Notes: generated by a model not told the origin, from the sequence alone. 10,025 nt of DNA from JAYSRU01 sp043720875 (GCA_043720875.1 JAYSRU010000199.1:1-10025), one strand, 5' to 3'; counted from the first letter of the stretch, positions 1-6,883 are shown. Program-made: numbers and translations.

Positions 1-723
1 GCTTGGTTAAAATGGCATGGCAAAGTTAAACACATTTGCAAATGGGCAACTGTGGTAAGTACTGGCAATGATTATTTAGCCAGCTTCGCTCGCTTACACG
101 TTAAAAACGTTGTCAAAATACCAACAACTATAGATACTTCAAATCTCCATAATTCTATCATTCAACAGAAAGAAGGAAAACTAACCATTGGCTGGACAGG
201 TACGCATTCTACCATGAAATACTTAAATAACCTGATTCCAGTTTTAGACCTTCTTGCTGAGTCGGTAGATTTTGAATTTCTTGTTATATCTAATGAGCAA
301 CCTTCTTTTCAACGCGGATATCTAAACTTCTTACCGTGGAACAAAACAACCGAAATAACTGATTTATTGAAATTTGATATTGGCGTAATGCCTCTAGAAA
401 ATGATATGTGGAGCGGCGGAAAATGTGGATTCAAAGCCTTACAGTATATGGCGCTTGGCATTCCGAGTATCGTTTCTCCCGTTGGTGTGAATGCCCAAAT
501 TATAAAACACCAAGTAAATGGATTACTAGCCGATTCGCAAGATGAATGGTTAATTGCACTGCAAACCTTAATCAATTCACCCTTATTAAGAAGCGAATAC
601 GGTACAAAAGGATTAACAACCGTTAAGGAACAATTTTCTGTGGTAGCAAACGAACGGCATTACCTAAGCTTATTGCAATCGTTGGAAAAGCCAATAAGCA
701 ACACTATTAACCGCGATTCCTAA
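1..723 (+). CDS. Glycosyltransferase, GT4 family-like, C-terminal part (5' end outside window)
   Basis: The frame is open from base 1, so this is the last 240 residues of a longer protein; a GTG at 52 is internal, not a start. It probably transfers a sugar from a nucleotide-sugar donor in the cytoplasm to a cell-surface glycan or lipid acceptor. Visible marks of the GT-B C-terminal Rossmann domain are the linker region with VKIPTTIDT, the strand-opening IGWTGTHST (about residues 63-71), and the donor-site stretch GGKCGFKALQYMALGIPSIV (about 139-158). In classical GT4 enzymes this last site is E-x7-E; here Lys residues stand in place of the glutamates, as in a GT4 subgroup with a KxxxKxLxYMAxGxP pattern. 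Acceptor and donor cannot be read from this part. Its stop codon overlaps that of the convergent DUF4924 gene. Neighbours to the left are unseen, so a polysaccharide cluster is only a guess. Confidence 0.85.
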   Translation, partial: AWLKWHGKVKHICKWATVVSTGNDYLASFARLHVKNVVKIPTTIDTSNLHNSIIQQKEGKLTIGWTGTHSTMKYLNNLIPVLDLLAESVDFEFLVISNEQPSFQRGYLNFLPWNKTTEITDLLKFDIGVMPLENDMWSGGKCGFKALQYMALGIPSIVSPVGVNAQIIKHQVNGLLADSQDEWLIALQTLINSPLLRSEYGTKGLTTVKEQFSVVANERHYLSLLQSLEKPISNTINRDS

Positions 724-1271
724 TTATTCAAAAAATCAAGTTTACCTTCTTTCATTTGATGAAAGGCTTTAGCTAACCTAATTACGAGCTTTGTTATTTG
801 AGCAAAAGACTCCTCTGTACCTTCAGTTATTGCTTTACCCTGAATTTTCAAAAGCATTTTCATGTACAAGGCATGGAAACAAACTTCAATTTTATTCAAT
901 TTCTTTAGGTTACTATGGTCTTGAAATTCTTCAATATGAGGCAATGTAGTTTCGAACAAAACTTGATAATCTTGATCATTTGCTTGACCCAACAACGCTG
1001 TATGCAGATAAGCTAATTCAATCATCACCTCTTGAATAAGGTGTAAATGACCTTGCTTTTCGATTCCCTGACGTTTCATTTGACCCGCAATATCAACGTA
1101 CCAATTCCGCTGACGAATGTAATCTGCTTCAGGCAAACTAATTCCGCGCAAATAATTCTCTTCTAATCTATCAATATTGAAATCATTCGAACGAATTAAA
1201 TCTTCCGTTTGATACATGTATATTATATATTCTGCAACATTTTTTTGCAGTAAAACCTCATCAAAGCGCAT
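720..1271 (-). CDS. DUF4924 family protein
   Basis: A 183-residue soluble protein that I recognise as DUF4924, a family of unknown function essentially restricted to Bacteroidota. Family-like features are the start MRFDEVLLQKNVAEYIIYMY, the segment with RLEENYLRG and the RNWYVDIAGQMKRQG stretch, followed by predicted helices with HLHLIQEVMIELAYLH. No signal peptide or membrane segment is seen; the composition suggests an all-helical cytoplasmic protein. It is the last gene of a three-gene minus-strand operon: its ATG lies 20 bp after the stop of the OmpH-like lipoprotein gene. The TAG stop (720-722) overlaps the TAA stop of the convergent glycosyltransferase (721-723). Function cannot be assigned; association with the envelope chaperone-like gene is positional only. 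Confidence 0.85.
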   Translation of the reverse strand: MRFDEVLLQKNVAEYIIYMYQTEDLIRSNDFNIDRLEENYLRGISLPEADYIRQRNWYVDIAGQMKRQGIEKQGHLHLIQEVMIELAYLHTALLGQANDQDYQVLFETTLPHIEEFQDHSNLKKLNKIEVCFHALYMKMLLKIQGKAITEGTEESFAQITKLVIRLAKAFHQMKEGKLDFLNN

Positions 1272-1291
1272 GCTTTTTTACTTTTATAAAA

Positions 1292-1903
1292 TTATTTTTG
1301 AGGCTTTAAATCACGCTCAATGTCTTCTTGGTATTTATTCAAGTAGTTGATGAATTCTTTGGTAACATCCATTTTCTTATTGATAAAATTCATTTGTCCG
1401 CCTTCACCATGTGTAAGTAAGATATCAATCTTATTTTCTTCTGAGAATTTTTCGCCAGCTTTTTTAATCATCCCAGTAATTTTAACCAACAAATCATTCG
1501 ATTCTTTGTCCAATTCAGCTCCTCTCGTTTGTTGATATTGCATGATTGCTTGCTCACGACGTGGACGCTCTTGCTCAAAAGCACCAAGTTCTTCTGGCGT
1601 TAATGTCTTAGCTTCATAACGCTCTGCATTACGTTGCACCCATTGTTCGTATGAACGTGTTCTGTTCTCTAAATCCTTTTGAAAAGCAGTTTGCTTACTT
1701 CTAAACGCTTTATCCTTTTGAGCATAAAATGTAAAGTCTTTCACTAAACTATCTTGCACATAAAATGCAATTTTCAAATCCCCTTGTCGCACCGGAGCAA
1801 CATCAACCTTTGTTACTTCTGTATCTTTTTCAACCGTTTTTTTGTCTCCACAGGCAGTTAATGCCGTTAAACCAATAATACTTGCTGCTATAATATTTTT
1901 CAT
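1292..1903 (-). CDS. OmpH/Skp-family periplasmic chaperone-like lipoprotein
   Basis: A 203-residue OmpH/Skp-like protein. The Skp family forms trimers with long coiled-coil arms that hold unfolded outer-membrane proteins in the periplasm. The start is placed at the ATG of MKNIIAAS because it opens a lipoprotein signal peptide: a short basic start, a hydrophobic stretch and the lipobox LTAC with Cys at residue 18. A start 15 codons upstream would bury this signal. After the linker come the strand DLKIAFYVQDSL (about 43-54), a long charged helical region with many Gln/Glu/Lys (about 60-150), and a C-terminal return helix and strand ending in MDVTKEFINYLNKY, which matches the DIT..vi..LN end of OmpH proteins. 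The ATG overlaps the TGA of the upstream gene (ATGA), suggesting translational coupling. Odd feature: a lipid anchor, where classical Skp is soluble. Chaperone activity is inferred from family. Confidence 0.8.
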   Translation of the reverse strand: MKNIIAASIIGLTALTACGDKKTVEKDTEVTKVDVAPVRQGDLKIAFYVQDSLVKDFTFYAQKDKAFRSKQTAFQKDLENRTRSYEQWVQRNAERYEAKTLTPEELGAFEQERPRREQAIMQYQQTRGAELDKESNDLLVKITGMIKKAGEKFSEENKIDILLTHGEGGQMNFINKKMDVTKEFINYLNKYQEDIERDLKPQK

Positions 1904-2160
1904 TCTTCTGTTTTTATAACGTTCTTTTGTGCAAATGCATTTTCCCAATCCTCACGCATCGTAACAAAACGCTTCAATGCATTATCTAATAACTCTGGAG
2001 TTATCATAGCTTTCACTTCATCCAATCCAAAAACATCCGCTTCGCCTATTTTATATACTTGCTCAAACTGACCTAATTCAACTTTTAGCATATATTTGCT
2101 GTTATAATTGAAAATTTGAATTTTATACCTTGGGTGTTGTATGTCTGCTACTACTCTCAT
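1900..2160 (-). CDS. Conserved small hypothetical protein, first gene of operon
   Basis: An 86-residue protein with no domain I can name, though similar short proteins appear familiar from flavobacterial genomes. It begins MRVVADIQHPRYKIQIFNYN, continues with a beta-like half (YMLKVELGQFEQVYKIGEADV) and ends with a helical half containing LLDNALKRFVTMREDWENAF. It has no signal peptide or membrane segment, so it is probably cytoplasmic. I chose the ATG at 2160 over a GTG two codons upstream because ATG is preferred and a promoter box match (2166-2173) ends 5 bp before it. Its TGA overlaps the start of the OmpH-like lipoprotein gene by 4 bp, so the two are probably co-translated. It is divergent from the DUF1853 gene with only 42 bp between starts. 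Confidence 0.75.
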   Translation of the reverse strand: MRVVADIQHPRYKIQIFNYNSKYMLKVELGQFEQVYKIGEADVFGLDEVKAMITPELLDNALKRFVTMREDWENAFAQKNVIKTEE

Positions 2161-2165
2161 ATACA

Positions 2166-2173
2166 CAAAGGTA
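2166..2173 (-). promoter_or_regulatory. Putative Bacteroidota -7 box (TACCTTTG) for the 2160-720 operon
   Basis: On the minus strand the bases read TACCTTTG, an exact match to the TAnnTTTG box used by the Bacteroidota primary sigma factor. No TTG is visible at the expected -33 spacing. The box lies 5 bp before the ATG at 2160, so a transcript from it would have almost no leader. Chance occurrence is possible in AT-rich DNA. Confidence 0.4.
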
Positions 2174-2186
2174 ATATAAACTATTT

Positions 2187-2193
2187 AGGAGAG
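2187..2193 (+). promoter_or_regulatory. Shine-Dalgarno site (AGGAGAG) for the DUF1853 gene
   Basis: AGGAGAG lies 9 bp before the ATG at 2203. It decides the start of the DUF1853 gene there instead of at an in-frame ATG at 2116 that overlaps the divergent gene. A strong ribosome-binding site is unusual in this window, where most starts lack one. Confidence 0.7.
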
Positions 2194-2202
2194 TTCTATA
2201 AA

Positions 2203-3084
2203 ATGTTGAGAAAAGCTTCAGAAGTATTACAAAAATTGGAAAATCCACATGTGCGGAATCTTTTCTGGGCGCTTGCTTCACCGAACACACTCGCTGAAGA
2301 AGAATTTCCACAATTGTTTCCAGATCATTTGATGCAACAACTTTGGATGGAAAATGAAGATTTCTTTTATGCTTTAGATGAGGCACCACACACGCTTGAA
2401 ATATATACAGAACTTTATTCTCAAGGAAGGTTAGGTCATTATTTTGAAGCATTACTGCGCTACTTTATTGAAAAGTCGCCAAGCACAGAATCGGTTTTGA
2501 GTAATTTTCAAATCAACGAAGACAAAACCACCATTGGCGAAATCGATTTAGTATTTGATTGGAACGGAACACGCTACCATTGGGAAATTGCAATTAAATA
2601 CTTCGCGATGATTAACGAAGGCTTAACCTGGCGAGAATGGATTGGCCCTAGTGGTGATGATCGCTTGGATATAAAGCTAAACCATGTATTTGAACATCAA
2701 ATTCCGCTCATTAATCATCCACAAGTGCAACGAATAGTAGGAGAAAATGTACAAAGCTATTTATTTCTTAAAGGAAAGTTTTTTGCAAACACTCCTTACC
2801 CGGATTGGATCAACAAAAAACAAGAAATTGGAATTTATTTAAGGGAAAAGGAAATACGGGCCTTTGTAAAAAAGGAACAAATCACTGAAATATACCAATT
2901 AGAAAGACCCCACTTTTTGGCTGATTTCGAAAAAGTTCAAGACAAATTTAAAATTGTAATCGACGAACTCCAACACCAACGAACTCCGTTGTTAACACCT
3001 GACAACCCTTCGGTATTCTATAGAATGCGGAGGGGTAAAAAATTTATTGATGTGGTTATGGTAGCAAACAGTTGGCCGAGATAG
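2203..3084 (+). CDS. DUF1853 family protein, possible PD-(D/E)XK nuclease-fold protein
   Basis: A 293-residue protein recognised as DUF1853 from the conserved central block TIGEIDLVF, then YHWEIAIKYF, then WREWIGPSGDDRLDIKLNHV. The N-terminus (RNLFWALASPNTL) also fits the family. The function is not established. The order Asp115, Glu128, Lys132 on consecutive predicted strands (GEID...HWEIAIK) resembles the acidic core of PD-(D/E)XK phosphodiesterases, but the Glu-Lys spacing is x3 where the classical motif has x1, so catalysis is uncertain. It has no signal peptide and is probably cytoplasmic. The start is fixed by an upstream Shine-Dalgarno site. It stands alone on the plus strand, divergent from a small hypothetical gene and convergent with the SiaC-like gene, whose stop is 12 bp away, so there is no operon context for its role. 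Confidence 0.8.
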   Translation: MLRKASEVLQKLENPHVRNLFWALASPNTLAEEEFPQLFPDHLMQQLWMENEDFFYALDEAPHTLEIYTELYSQGRLGHYFEALLRYFIEKSPSTESVLSNFQINEDKTTIGEIDLVFDWNGTRYHWEIAIKYFAMINEGLTWREWIGPSGDDRLDIKLNHVFEHQIPLINHPQVQRIVGENVQSYLFLKGKFFANTPYPDWINKKQEIGIYLREKEIRAFVKKEQITEIYQLERPHFLADFEKVQDKFKIVIDELQHQRTPLLTPDNPSVFYRMRRGKKFIDVVMVANSWPR

Positions 3085-3096
3085 ATCGGGACTAAA

Positions 3097-3495
3097 TTAA
3101 GCTGTTTGTAGGTCTGAATCATTATACGCTTTAAACTCAAACGGAACTTTTACCATGAATGCATAATCCTGCCCTACTTCATACATGTCCTCATCAGACT
3201 CTTTGTAACACCAAACAACTTTGGCAGATTTACCTTTCGCTACAATTTCATTCAACTTGTACAAAAGAAACAAAATTCGCTTTGAAGAGGAAATATTGAA
3301 ATACTCCAAATCAATTACAACAGAAGTCTGATCATTTGCTTCACTAGCATAAGCATCAAACCAAGATAAAACAGGTCCCCAAAAAGGTTCTGCATCATCA
3401 GGAATCGCTCTACCTTTAATCTCAATATTACCTGTTGAGGCATTCATTGAAATCATTGGAGTTTGTGTTGAAGCCGCTGAGTAAAAAATTTCCAT
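3097..3495 (-). CDS. SiaC-family (DUF1987) regulatory phosphoprotein
   Basis: A 132-residue protein of the DUF1987 family, now named after SiaC of Pseudomonas aeruginosa. SiaC works by partner switching: unphosphorylated SiaC activates the diguanylate cyclase SiaD, the kinase SiaB inactivates it and the phosphatase SiaA restores it. Supporting features are the N-terminal TPMISMNASTGNIEIKGRA, the block EPFWGPVLSWFDAY, and the core VVIDLEYFNISSSKRILFLL (59-78). The Ser run 69-71 probably includes the phosphosite, where the Pseudomonas protein uses a Thr; I did not align the two. The C-terminal strand KVVWCYKESDEDMYEVGQDY also fits. No kinase, phosphatase or cyclase gene lies in the window, so its partners are encoded elsewhere and its output is unknown. 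It starts 145 bp after the NAGK gene; no clear promoter box was found in that gap. Confidence 0.85.
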   Translation of the reverse strand: MEIFYSAASTQTPMISMNASTGNIEIKGRAIPDDAEPFWGPVLSWFDAYASEANDQTSVVIDLEYFNISSSKRILFLLYKLNEIVAKGKSAKVVWCYKESDEDMYEVGQDYAFMVKVPFEFKAYNDSDLQTA

Positions 3496-3640
3496 ATCTT
3501 AATGTCTGTTTTGAATCTGCAAGTTCTGATAAATTTTCGATACTTTATCATAAATTCTACCAAAAGATATAAAACAACGATTAAAGGAATAAAAAAAGGT
3601 ATTAAAGTATTTATTAAGGATGAAATGGCACTCCCATTGA

Positions 3641-4480
3641 TTAAAATGTATTTTTCAAAAAGTATTCGGCCAATCCCTTTATTGGCTGTTTCGTGATCGA
3701 TTCCAATTTCCAGGCATTAGAAAGCAAAGCTTCTTCCAAAATATCTTTGTGATAAAACGCGTAAGATCCTACGACATTTAATCTTTTATTGTTCGTTTCT
3801 ACGGGGAACAAACAACGCGATACAAATAATTCAAAATTATATCGATGCAAAACCACCAATTCTGGATGATAGGTCAATTCTGCAATTTTCTTAGGAATAT
3901 GCGCCATGAAATCTTTCCCTGTTGGACTGTATACCTTTTTCAAGATTGCACGTCGATCCCCGAGGATATCGTGCAATGCCGTCCCCACTTCACCAGAAAA
4001 ACCACTCGATAATAATTGTTTAATGACGAGTTTGCCAAAAAAGTAGCCACTCCCCTCGTCACCCAAAACATGGCCTAGTCCACCATAAACTTTGTCAATG
4101 ATTAATCCATTGTACGAACAAACTACCGAACCCGTTCCCATCACCGCAAGTAAGCCTTTATTATGACCAAGTTGAGACAAACATGCACCGTAAGCATCCG
4201 TTTGTATTTCTACTTCTCTAAAACCAATATCTGTGAGATGCTTTGTCATTTGTTTTTGAACATCAACACTTGAACATCCAGCACCGAAGAACTTTAGTTT
4301 GGCATTAAAATCGACTCTTCTGAAATTCCAATCCTCTAGCATTCCGTCAAAAAATGCTTCCGAAAAATTGGATGGGTGGTAACTTTTTGTAGTGAAATAA
4401 CTAATCGTGTTATCCTCTTTGATTACCGCCCAATCAGTAGAGGTTCCTCCACTATCAGCTAAAATTAACTTTGCTTTCAT
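3641..4480 (-). CDS. N-acetylglucosamine kinase-like protein, BadF/BadG/BcrA/BcrD ATPase family
   Basis: A 279-residue ASKHA-fold kinase. By family it most likely phosphorylates N-acetylglucosamine with ATP in the cytoplasm, feeding recycled amino sugars into cell-wall synthesis or glycolysis. The phosphate-1 motif ADSGGTSTDW (8-17) opens the N-terminal domain. The second phosphate-binding motif MGTGSVVCSYNG (114-125) and the GGLGHVLGDEGSGYFFGK segment (133-150), characteristic of GlcNAc kinases in the BadF/BadG family, follow. C-terminal residues 235-240 (VVGSYA) look like a degraded adenosine motif. The length is typical of the short Bacteroidota members. It lies upstream of the SiaC-like gene in the same direction but 145 bp away, so co-transcription is uncertain; it is divergent from the FtsB-like gene. 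Substrate could instead be another amino sugar. Confidence 0.85.
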   Translation of the reverse strand: MKAKLILADSGGTSTDWAVIKEDNTISYFTTKSYHPSNFSEAFFDGMLEDWNFRRVDFNAKLKFFGAGCSSVDVQKQMTKHLTDIGFREVEIQTDAYGACLSQLGHNKGLLAVMGTGSVVCSYNGLIIDKVYGGLGHVLGDEGSGYFFGKLVIKQLLSSGFSGEVGTALHDILGDRRAILKKVYSPTGKDFMAHIPKKIAELTYHPELVVLHRYNFELFVSRCLFPVETNNKRLNVVGSYAFYHKDILEEALLSNAWKLESITKQPIKGLAEYFLKNTF

Positions 4481-4632
4481 AGGTGATAAAAATAATACTA
4501 TTATTCCAACTGATGCTTTAATTGTACAAAAAAATGGACAAAAAACAGCATCTTACATTTACCTAAATATTTTCAACATTCGTCTTCTTACAACTTTTCA
4601 CACTCAAGCTCAAGTTAAGAAAGAGTTCTATT

Positions 4633-4640
4633 TAACTTTA
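4633..4640 (+). promoter_or_regulatory. Possible -7 box (TAACTTTA) before the FtsB-like gene
   Basis: TAACTTTA matches TAnnTTTG at all but the last base and lies 4 bp before the ATG at 4645. No TTG is seen at -33. If used, the transcript would be leaderless. It is weak evidence on its own. The rest of the 164-bp divergent gap 4481-4644 shows no other convincing site. Confidence 0.2.
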
Positions 4641-4644
4641 CCAC

Positions 4645-4929
4645 ATGCATCGTTTAAAAAAATACATCAACAACAAATACAAAGTAGCTTCATTACTTTT
4701 CATTGTGCATTTCATTTTCTTGGATGACGTGACAATATTTGACGTTTTTGCGCAAAACCAAAAGTTGAGCAAGTTAAAAACTGATGAAGTTTTAATGAGC
4801 CAAAAACTTGAAGAAACTAGAAGTATTTATCAAAATCTTAAGACACCTTCTGGTATCGAACGTTACGCACGAGAACGAAAGTTATTTAAAAAAGATGACG
4901 AAGATATTTTTGTTATTTCTTACGAATAG
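4645..4929 (+). CDS. FtsB/DivIC-family septum formation protein
   Basis: A 94-residue bitopic membrane protein of the FtsB/DivIC family, which bridges FtsL and FtsQ/DivIB in the divisome and helps trigger septal peptidoglycan synthesis. The layout is typical: a short basic cytoplasmic start (MHRLKKYINNKYK), one transmembrane helix (about residues 14-26), a predicted coiled coil (about 35-66) and the conserved C-terminal block GIERYARERKLFKKDDEDIF (70-89). The start is the only Met before the helix. It is a lone plus-strand gene, divergent from the NAGK gene and convergent with the barrel-protein gene, whose stop lies 9 bp away. No FtsL or FtsQ gene is nearby. Confidence 0.9.
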   Translation: MHRLKKYINNKYKVASLLFIVHFIFLDDVTIFDVFAQNQKLSKLKTDEVLMSQKLEETRSIYQNLKTPSGIERYARERKLFKKDDEDIFVISYE

Positions 4930-4938
4930 AAACGCTTG

Positions 4939-5994
4939 CTAAAACGAAAAATTTAAGGATCCACCTATCCTCCAACCTCGTAGGTTTCTATTTTCATCCG
5001 CTAATGGTAAATAATAATTTACGTTTACATCTAATAGGATATACTTATTTTTGAAAAGCTCAATACCCGTACTTGGACTTACGAAAGGTAAGGTTCTTGA
5101 CGTGAAATCATTATAGGCCAACGAAACGCCTGTTTGGTAACCAATATAAAGGTTTAAAAACTTATTGCCACCTCTTCCTAAATGACGACTGTACCAGTCT
5201 TGTCCGAACGTAAAGGTAAATAATTCGTCAAAAGCAGTTGAATCATTTACGTTAGGTTTAACCGCTTTCAAAGCACCTAATCCAAAATAACTTTTACCCT
5301 TTGTGAACAAGTATTTTAGATTCACTCCTTGATAAGCATTGTAAGACAACCCAGCTAAAGGTGATTCAGGAAAAAGATAAACATACTCAATGCCAGGCAT
5401 ATGTACAAAATTAACTTTTGAATTACTCGGGCTACTTTGTTCGTCATTCAAATCAATTTTTACAGAATACTGATTTTTAATCTGTTCTAGTTGACTAATC
5501 CATTTTTTCGAAGCATAAATTTGTGCATCAATATCTCGAATCAACTCCCAATGATTATAATAGCGATCTGATTTAACTGAATCAATACGACTTAACATTT
5601 TATCATATTCGACCTTTTTATTTTCTAAGCGCTCCAACTCCAACCTAGATTCTACCAATCGTTCTTGATTATTGAATGAGTTTAAATTTTTGCTACTCAC
5701 ATACCCAATGGAAGAACATAAAGAGTCTATAAGTGCAACGTAAGCTTGATCTATCACAAACTCGTAATGGTAGGAATTTTTCGTTTCATTCTGATTCACT
5801 AACACAAAGTTATTCTGTTTCACAAATGCATCCAAACGTGTTTTACCTTCTCGATATTCTACTGAATAAATAGTATAATTGATGTGATTTGCTTCTGGGT
5901 AATTTATATTGCGCTCAGTTCCGAAATTAGATTTTTGAGCTGACATTGTTTGTGCAAAACCAGCTAACACGGCAGTAAATATCATTTTCTTCAT
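4939..5994 (-). CDS. Exported protein: DUF4349-like coiled-coil region plus C-terminal outer-membrane beta-barrel-like domain
   Basis: A 351-residue exported protein. The start at 5994 opens a signal peptide (MKKMIFTAVLAGFAQTMSAQ, cut near residues 19-20); an in-frame ATG at 6075, 2 bp after the methyltransferase stop, would add 27 residues and bury it. Residues about 35-182 resemble DUF4349: a beta-like start, GYVSSKNLNSFNNQ (97-110), a charged helical pair with LELERLENKKVEYDKMLSRI (118-137) and IRDIDAQIYASKKWISQLEQ (152-171), then a closing strand (YSVKIDL). From about 205 to the end, alternating aromatic and polar strands, many Gly and Tyr, and a terminal Phe (GGSLNFSF) suggest an outer-membrane barrel; about eight strands is a rough estimate. 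The likely place is the outer membrane with the coiled part in the periplasm. It is last in the operon with the methyltransferase. Both domain assignments are by eye. Confidence 0.65.
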   Translation of the reverse strand: MKKMIFTAVLAGFAQTMSAQKSNFGTERNINYPEANHINYTIYSVEYREGKTRLDAFVKQNNFVLVNQNETKNSYHYEFVIDQAYVALIDSLCSSIGYVSSKNLNSFNNQERLVESRLELERLENKKVEYDKMLSRIDSVKSDRYYNHWELIRDIDAQIYASKKWISQLEQIKNQYSVKIDLNDEQSSPSNSKVNFVHMPGIEYVYLFPESPLAGLSYNAYQGVNLKYLFTKGKSYFGLGALKAVKPNVNDSTAFDELFTFTFGQDWYSRHLGRGGNKFLNLYIGYQTGVSLAYNDFTSRTLPFVSPSTGIELFKNKYILLDVNVNYYLPLADENRNLRGWRIGGSLNFSF

Positions 5995-6077
5995 AGTAGG
6001 GTTGTTAGTATTATGAAATGAAGTTAAAGTTTTATGCAAGAGCAGCAAATAATTTAACATAGTTTTTGAAGGCATTG

Positions 6078-6875
6078 TTATTTCTTCACTGCAGTCAATA
6101 CATATACCATCGGAATTTTGTTCTCCAAATGCTTGACTCTAAATTGGCCCGGAGATGGTTCGTAAGAATCTCTGAAAATATCATAAGGAGAATAATCATA
6201 TTCTTTAAATGCAGTTAACGCGAGTCCATTGTTCATTAGGCTTGTTAAAACTTCGGCAATGCCATGATTCCAACACACATATTTTTGCGTGATTTTCGCA
6301 TTTCTATCCGTATAGGTTCCACTTTCGGTTTCAACAATTTCTCCAGTGTTGAAATAGTTATATCCAACTTTACTAAAATCGTCATCAAACATCCATACAA
6401 CAGGGTGAAATTCTGCAAAAACAAACGATCCTCCAGGTTTTAAAAACCGTGAAATAACATTAGCCCATTTATCAAGATCGGGTAACCATCCAATGGTACC
6501 ATAACTCGTAAATACCATATCAAAAGTATCATTTAGGTGATTCGGCAAATCATAGATGTCACAACAAATAAAAGTTGCTGTACTTTTTGTTTTATCGGCT
6601 AAATCTCGCGCTTTCGCAACAGACACATCCGATAAATCTACCCCAACCACTTCAGCACCTAATCGATTCAAGGCGATCGCGTCTTGTCCAAAATGACACT
6701 GCAAATGCAAAATTTTCTTACCTTCTAAATTGGTTAAAAATTCTAACTCAATCGGGTTGAGCGACGTACCACCAGCAATAAATCCGGGAATATTATAAAA
6801 TTCTGACTCTACATGAACTTCTGCTCTGCGGTTCCACGATTCACGGTTAATTTCTAAGTAATTTTCTTTGTCCAT
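6078..6875 (-). CDS. Class I SAM-dependent methyltransferase
   Basis: A 265-residue methyltransferase of the Methyltransf_11/25 type. S-adenosylmethionine binds at motif I, ILHLQCHFGQDAIALNRLGA (55-74), where the usual GxGxG is replaced by QCHFGQD, a variant known in this subfamily. Asp80 in VVGVDLS would bind the ribose hydroxyls, CCDIYDLP (104-111) contacts the adenine, FDMVFTSYGTIGWLPDL (118-134) is motif IV, and RFLKPGGSFVFAEFHPVVWM (143-162) is motif V/VI. The N-terminus, with NRESWNRRAEVH, fits the same group. Residues 163-265 form a substrate-specific region ending YVLTAVKK. The methyl acceptor is unknown; small molecules are usual. It starts 8 bp after the VF530 gene, so the two form an operon. 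Confidence 0.88.
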   Translation of the reverse strand: MDKENYLEINRESWNRRAEVHVESEFYNIPGFIAGGTSLNPIELEFLTNLEGKKILHLQCHFGQDAIALNRLGAEVVGVDLSDVSVAKARDLADKTKSTATFICCDIYDLPNHLNDTFDMVFTSYGTIGWLPDLDKWANVISRFLKPGGSFVFAEFHPVVWMFDDDFSKVGYNYFNTGEIVETESGTYTDRNAKITQKYVCWNHGIAEVLTSLMNNGLALTAFKEYDYSPYDIFRDSYEPSPGQFRVKHLENKIPMVYVLTAVKK

Positions 6876-6883
6876 GCTAGTTG

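Noticed and set aside
3065..3108. CAAACAG/CTGTTTG inverted repeat across the DUF1853 and SiaC-like gene ends
   Set aside because: The arms are 7 bp with a 30-bp spacer and both lie in coding ends; too weak to call a bidirectional terminator.
3669..3686. GCCAAT/ATTGGC hairpin with a 6-base loop, resembling a terminator
   Set aside because: It lies inside the NAGK coding region before its stop, and the following T-run on the minus strand is separated from the stem and still coding.
3502..3696. A 64-codon plus-strand frame between the SiaC-like and NAGK genes
   Set aside because: It overlaps the NAGK 3' end by 56 bp, is Lys/Ile-rich as AT-rich noncoding DNA often is, and resembles no family I know.
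4407..4727. A 106-codon plus-strand frame across the NAGK start and the FtsB-like gene
   Set aside because: It is antisense to NAGK at one end and out of frame with the well-supported FtsB-like gene at the other; the protein has no recognisable domain.
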